Shown here piece by piece: positions 59,473-64,000 of a stretch of 64,000 bases of DNA (the first letter of the stretch is position 1; each line of letters opens with the position of its first letter). The stretch is from Capitulum mitella. Lineage: Eukaryota; Arthropoda; Thecostraca; Pollicipedomorpha; Pollicipedidae. Made by a program: the position numbers and the translations under genes. The notes under the pieces were generated by a model. That model had not been told where the DNA came from. It saw nothing but the letters and a program-made list of their open reading frames with translations, and did not search any database. The stretch lies in assembly GCA_030062745.1 (NCBI GenBank), contig CP099841.1, forward strand, positions 18,603,398 to 18,667,397. The letters are read 5' to 3'.

Positions 59473-60086
59473 CGCGGCCGCCAGTTGCCCCAGGCCATCT
59501 GGGGGCCAATAACACGAGCCGTGGGTGACGTCACTGGCGGTGGTCGGTTCCGCATCGGATTGGAGCTATTTGTTCAGAGCGTTCAGCCGGCCGGCCGCGC
59601 CGCTGAAAGAGCTCTGTGACAATGAGAGCATCGGGGAGACGTTTGCGTCTCTGAAAACGACTGTGCACAGAAAAAGAAGCAATGCTGAAATGCGTTTAGA
59701 CAATCTCAGACAGCAGTTGGTGGCGTGATAACTATCGTTTTCGAATGGTTCGCGCTGAGAGAAACACAAGGCCTATATGGATTTGTTTATGTTAATAGAA
59801 ATAAAAATGTATGCTGTTATCACTTATGAATAATGCAGGCATACCAAGAAGTTGCTGCAGATTTTGAGGGAAATGGAAAACGTGACGCAGGATTAGTGGC
59901 GACCGAAAACCAAATCATGTTCCAAATGGACGAATGTGGACTTGAATTTTCGTGTTGGCGTCGGCATGTTTCCGCCCAGCAGAGAAATCTGGTAATAGGA
60001 AAGAAGATATCGGAAACCATCACAGAATACCTGCGTCTTCATGATGTCTCCATTGCAGTTTGAAAGTTCTTACGCTCTGTTCCCAG

Positions 60087-60122
<36 letters not shown>

Positions 60123-60290
60123 TTATTTATTTATTTATTTATTTTTCCACAGCCTATATGACCCGGAACATCTTATTCGAAATCGTACGGTGTTAAAGCC
60201 CTTGACAACTGCATAACCAGACATTTTGAGTAAGGTTTCGACGATAATCTAGTACGCCGACCTCTTCGGAGTTTTAAACTTCGCTTTGGT
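59473..60290. other. Upstream flank of copy A / junction to unit 2
   Basis: Contains no recognised gene. It separates the promoter of copy A from the 3' flank of copy B, with a (TA)n/(TTTA)n microsatellite at 60,088-60,146. Confidence 0.6.
60088..60146. repeat. (TA)n(TTTA)n microsatellite
   Basis: A (TA)n tract followed by six or so TTTA units. Confidence 0.95.
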
Positions 60291-60511
60291 TCCAGGGACA
60301 TCCTCCGTTGTCTGATCTTCCAAGGGCCTACCTGCGGACAAATGATTTTGGCTAGGCGTGCCCGACTTTCAGTGACTGTTTCTCCATCATTTGGACATCG
60401 TATAATGTTAAAAACTTATCGGCGCGCTAACCGTTGTTGTAAATATGCTGGGAAACGTCATATGATGGGAACGCTCTCGGAGCAGCCGTGTGGCGGCGCT
60501 CGGTGCCCTAC

Positions 60512-60908
60512 GCACGGTCATCTTTTTCTTGTCCTGGAAACTACAAAGCGTATTTAAACACGTGAAATTGTACATTTCTCTGGCGCTAATGAAATGCGAA
60601 CTCGATTTTCTGCTTTTTGTGTAAACTTAGCTCGACCATGCTGAAGTGAGTGGCGTTGGAATCAGCGTCCATGTTTAGTCAAGTTTATGGTAACATCTAA
60701 TGATGAAAGCTCATAAAAGCGATGTAATGCAGCTTACCACCATGTGGTGTATAACTTCTAACGTTCTTTACTGTGTAAACATCAAAAACGAGCATGTAAT
60801 ACTTCATCGCTGGCAGTAAAATATTGCAGCATTTGACACCATTGTGCCTAAACTGGAGAATTCATCATTATCATCTCCTGTGTTAGCAGTCTTTGTTTTA
60901 ATGCGCTT
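60512..60908. mobile_element. About 395-bp insertion specific to unit 2
   Basis: Unit 1 runs continuously from CGCTCGGTGTCCTAACG to TGTTACCAACGTTAATCC (55,620-55,655). Unit 2 is split there by about 395 bp with no coding potential and no obvious terminal repeats. A deletion from unit 1 is equally possible. Confidence 0.55.
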
Positions 60909-61847
60909 CTGGTGTTACCAACACTAATCCAGTGCAGTTAAAAGCGTGTTTCGTGTGAACTGATCTATGGTTCACGGCGGCTGAAAATGGTGGTGCGAGC
61001 CATGGCGCCGGGCTGCCGGTCGACCCCCGACAGGATTTCTTATGCGGACGTCGAATGCTGGAAATGTATACCTCACCCATGCAATTAGTATTCCAGGCTT
61101 CATTTTTGAATGTTCCGGCTGATCAGATCAGATAGTCATAATGATGTATGCCAGGTTTCATTCAATTCTGATGAGTGAATCAAAAATTGGAGGCATTTCT
61201 TTTCCTGTGTGGCCACTCAGATTTTGTGTACAATTTTTATTAACAAACACAACATTCACAGCAATCTACACTGAAAAGTCAGGCTTTTATGCCCACGTTC
61301 TAAACAACACCTGGAGTCAAGAGATATTTATTTTACTATGCTTAAAAGTTTTTTTCTTCATGTTTCATAGCTGTGCATTTACACCACACATCTATACCCA
61401 AACTTATCCTCGCTACGTCCTAAACGATACTGCTCTTGGGCATGTCTCACGTTGCCATGGAACTGAATGTTTGCCGGACATTATCGGCCCAGCTTAGTAC
61501 TATTTTCCATTTCCATTAAATCTGCTATAATTGCAGTCTTAGACTTGCGATATAATGAATGTATGTTTCACGGGTACGTATGTTGTATATGAAGTTCCAG
61601 TTGATCGCCACCGTAACATTTTATGCACCAAATGTCTGCCGACAGAACTGGCAAATATGCATAGAGTAGCAAGCACCGTCAGATCTTACTGTTGTGATTA
61701 AGGTCGTGTTGTCTTGCTCGTGGTATCGTCTGTTTCGATACTTTTTTACAAAACATGGGTCATGCTTCGTATCATGTGCACATCAAAGGTAGCGTGCACA
61801 TACGCTACTTTCCCATGGAAAACGGCACATCATTTTCAGAAATTGTA

Positions 61848-61853
61848 TTTATT
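61848..61853 (-). promoter_or_regulatory. Candidate poly(A) signal of copy B
   Basis: AATAAA on the minus strand, positionally equivalent to the copy A signal. Confidence 0.5.
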
Positions 61854-62037
61854 CAGATCGTTCAAATCAACGAACAAGGCCGTGAGATTGTTACAGAGAA
61901 ACATTGCACGAAAGGCACAGACAAATGCCCTCAAAACAGCCGCAGAAATCGACAGCGACAACACTGAGCTGTGCGTCGCACTTTGCCAACTACCAGCTCC
62001 CGGTCTCCACGCCCGGACGCCAACAAGAGAGGCGTGC

Positions 62038-63705
62038 TCAGAACATGTCGGACTCCTCCAGCATGGCGCTGGTGATGATGGTCTGGAAGCTCTCCTCCTC
62101 GTCCATAGCCAGACCGTCTCTCAGCAGCATCGGGAAGTACTCCTCGCGGAAGTCCTTCTTCATGCACGACTTGATCTTCACCATCTGAAAGTGTCGCGCA
62201 GTTTAATGTGCTGATACGCCATACAATGGGCGTTCGTAGAGGAACAAGATAGTGATATATAAAGCTATGACCAATACAGGAAGTGACACTAAAGCGTCAA
62301 AATGCTCCGACTTTCCACAACATAAACAATATGTTATAAACTTTCGAACATCATCCCGAATGTACTGAAGACGTTAGCTGCGGTCCCTTAATAACACCCA
62401 GGGCCAACAAAACACAAAATGCAAAATGATTTAAATGACCTTCACATCAGGACTCCTGACGCAAATCAACTTTTGATCGACGCCATTCGCTCAAGCTCCA
62501 TCCTCACAAAGCCCATAGCCTGTACCTGGAAGCACTTGAAGAAGGCCATCTGTTTGCCAAAGCCGGCCATGACGGGAGACTTTTCGAAGATGGAGGAGGG
62601 CAGGCAGGAGGCGAAGCTGCGGCATTCGTCCATGCCGTCGTACAAGTCATCCTTATGCTCCTTAGTCAGCGGCATTGACGTCACACGCTCCTTGATCGAC
62701 GCGAAGTCCACCTGGTTGTTGCTGTCCAGCTGTAAAATCCAGGAACGTGAAAGTTGGCACTCGTTGCTTTTGTAGGCTTTGTAATGTCTATTTTCGTAGA
62801 CATATGTAGAGATATTTACTCCGATTGGCTTACGTTCCTGGGCAGATCCCCTCCATCAGGTATCTAACACTCCAAAATTAGTTGAGTAGACCACTGTTCA
62901 TTGACGAACGACTGAAATTTTGCGCAGTGCAGACGAATGCATTTTACTGTCAACATTTACCAAAACAAACATAAAATGTCAAAGTTCAGGTTCCCCGCTT
63001 ATCATCGAGTAATGAAATGGAAAACTTGGAATCGAAACCTGTTCTTCGTGCTTACCATTTTCATCTCCTTCAAGACGCAGGTCATGTTGCCGATGATAGA
63101 TGCCATCTTGATGCGGATCTTCTCCAGCTTCTCCACGGTGATCTCGTGATGGCTACTTCTCTTCCAACGGCGCTGGTAGTGGTAGGAGATCTGTAAAACA
63201 ACGCAAAATAGTTTATTTTATTATTATGTGGTATTATTATTCTATTATTCTGTAGTTCTAGATGATTTTTACTTCTGTGTACTTTGCAGTAAGAGCGCTC
63301 TTTTTGACGGGATGCTTCTACACGTTGATGGCTGCAAAATGCATTCAGCCACTGCAACTCAGCGTTGAAAATACACATCACCCGGCAAACGACCAGAATG
63401 CCAGTGAAAACCACACAGCAGCACAGTGCAGTCCATGAACACGGCAGTGCTGCCACCTAGCGGCACTGGTGGCCAGTAGTGCCACCTACCGGCTGGAACT
63501 GGACGGCGGCCGGCACCGGCACGTACTGGACCGCCTGCCGGTAGCTGGCCGGCAGGACCGTCTCATCCACGCCGAATATGGCCGACACCTGGCTGCGCAG
63601 TTGCGGCAGCTCGGGCCCCTGCTGGCCGTGGCACTTGTCGCAGGCCGCCTTCACCTCCTGCTTGACTTCGGACATCAGCTGCTCGCCATAGCAGCTCTCC
63701 ATCAC
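62038..63705 (-). CDS. Secreted eight-cysteine protein, copy B (partial, first exon outside window)
   Basis: Four of five coding exons are present: 63,705-63,490, 63,190-63,056, 62,729-62,526 and 62,184-62,038. Exon lengths (216, 135, 204 and 147 nt) and phase-0 boundaries are the same as in copy A. The signal-peptide exon would fall at about 64,270-64,370, beyond the end. Over the 233 shared residues I find three changes from copy A: R82L, V84A and G242A (copy A numbering). All eight cysteines, the RWKR site and the NMT sequon are kept, and every visible frame is open, so it looks functional. Introns are also nearly identical to those of copy A (326/326, 300/299 and 342/341 bp). Function is unknown, as for copy A. 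Confidence 0.85.
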
Positions 63706-64000
63706 CTGCAGAGACCGAGCCGATCAGAGCAGCGCCACCAGCGGCTCTGTTCCGGGGATAAGACGACTGCAGCCTGGCGCTTGGTGCTTGGTCGGTCTCA
63801 GATGCGCCGCTGGTTACGAGCGCGGAGCGAAAAAAAGGATGCTATAGGTTATAGGATCCAGGCAATCATAGGTGTATAAATTTTTCAATTGTTGGTAAAG
63901 TAATAATTATTCTTAAGCATTTTCGTCCCATGTACGGCCGTAGAGCTAACGCAGAATCAGTAAAAGTTGGCATAGCTACCGTTAACTTCGATATGCCAAT

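Larger units (their letters stand above)
55416..60290. repeat. Tandem duplication unit 1 (about 4.9 kb) containing gene copy A
   Basis: Unit 1 and unit 2 are head-to-tail. Both begin with similar sequence (CTTCCAAGG..CCTACC, GGACAAATGATTTTGGCTAGG) at about 55,430 and 60,305. The offset grows from about 4,870 to 5,146 because unit 2 carries a net extra insertion near 60,512-60,908. Confidence 0.85.
60291..64000. repeat. Tandem duplication unit 2 (cut by window end) containing gene copy B
   Basis: Head-to-tail copy of unit 1. The right part (from about 62,526) is nearly identical to 57,380-58,850 at an offset of 5,145-5,147. The left part is clearly more diverged. Confidence 0.85.

Overview
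The window is animal nuclear DNA. Genes are sparse, introns are spliceosomal, exons are GC-rich, and the spacers are AT-richer with long (TA)n tracts and decayed retroelements. Two zinc-finger genes of the odd-skipped family and a Penelope-like element fit an arthropod. GC-rich exons and abundant (TA)n make a crustacean, possibly a barnacle, my best guess, but this is inference and not demonstrated.

Layout. Bases 1-20,600 hold no intact gene. They contain a dead Ty3/gypsy retroelement (about 5.9-7.7 kb), two of three copies of a noncoding dispersed repeat that carries TCAAGGTCA motifs (1.8-2.5 and 10.9-12.25 kb; the third is at 41.3-41.9 kb), tRNA-derived SINE material, one of two copies of a second repeat family with an internal microsatellite, and several short tandem repeats. 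At 15.8 kb there is a tight cluster of AGGTCA nuclear-receptor half-sites.

Bases 20,600-34,000 carry two odd-skipped/OSR-type C2H2 zinc-finger genes in tandem on the + strand, about 9.6 kb apart. The first is a single exon of 270 codons. The second has two exons separated by a 2.37-kb intron that holds a 454-bp inverted-repeat element. Both end in an eh1-like motif (FSIVDIL, FTIAEIM), which in this family recruits Groucho. The second gene has a frame break between its fingers and its eh1 motif. Fingers 1-2 of the two genes are nearly identical in DNA, while the rest does not align. The cluster is flanked by many CpG/GC-rich islands with no convincing protein, which may be regulatory.

Bases 34,000-54,600 have no recognised gene. 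They hold GC-rich islands, microsatellites and, at 50.2-52.8 kb, two head-to-head defective Penelope-like elements (RT and GIY-YIG fragments) with hammerhead-ribozyme-like motifs in inverted orientation.

Bases 54,690-64,000 are a tandem array on the - strand of a small gene for a secreted, eight-cysteine protein I cannot name. Copy A is complete (264 aa, five coding exons, all phase-0 introns, TATA box and 5'UTR intron). Copy B lacks its first exon because the window ends. A decayed flank of a third unit lies to the left. The two copies are almost identical over 57.4-58.85 / 62.5-64.0 kb but clearly diverged next to that stretch, which suggests recent gene conversion.
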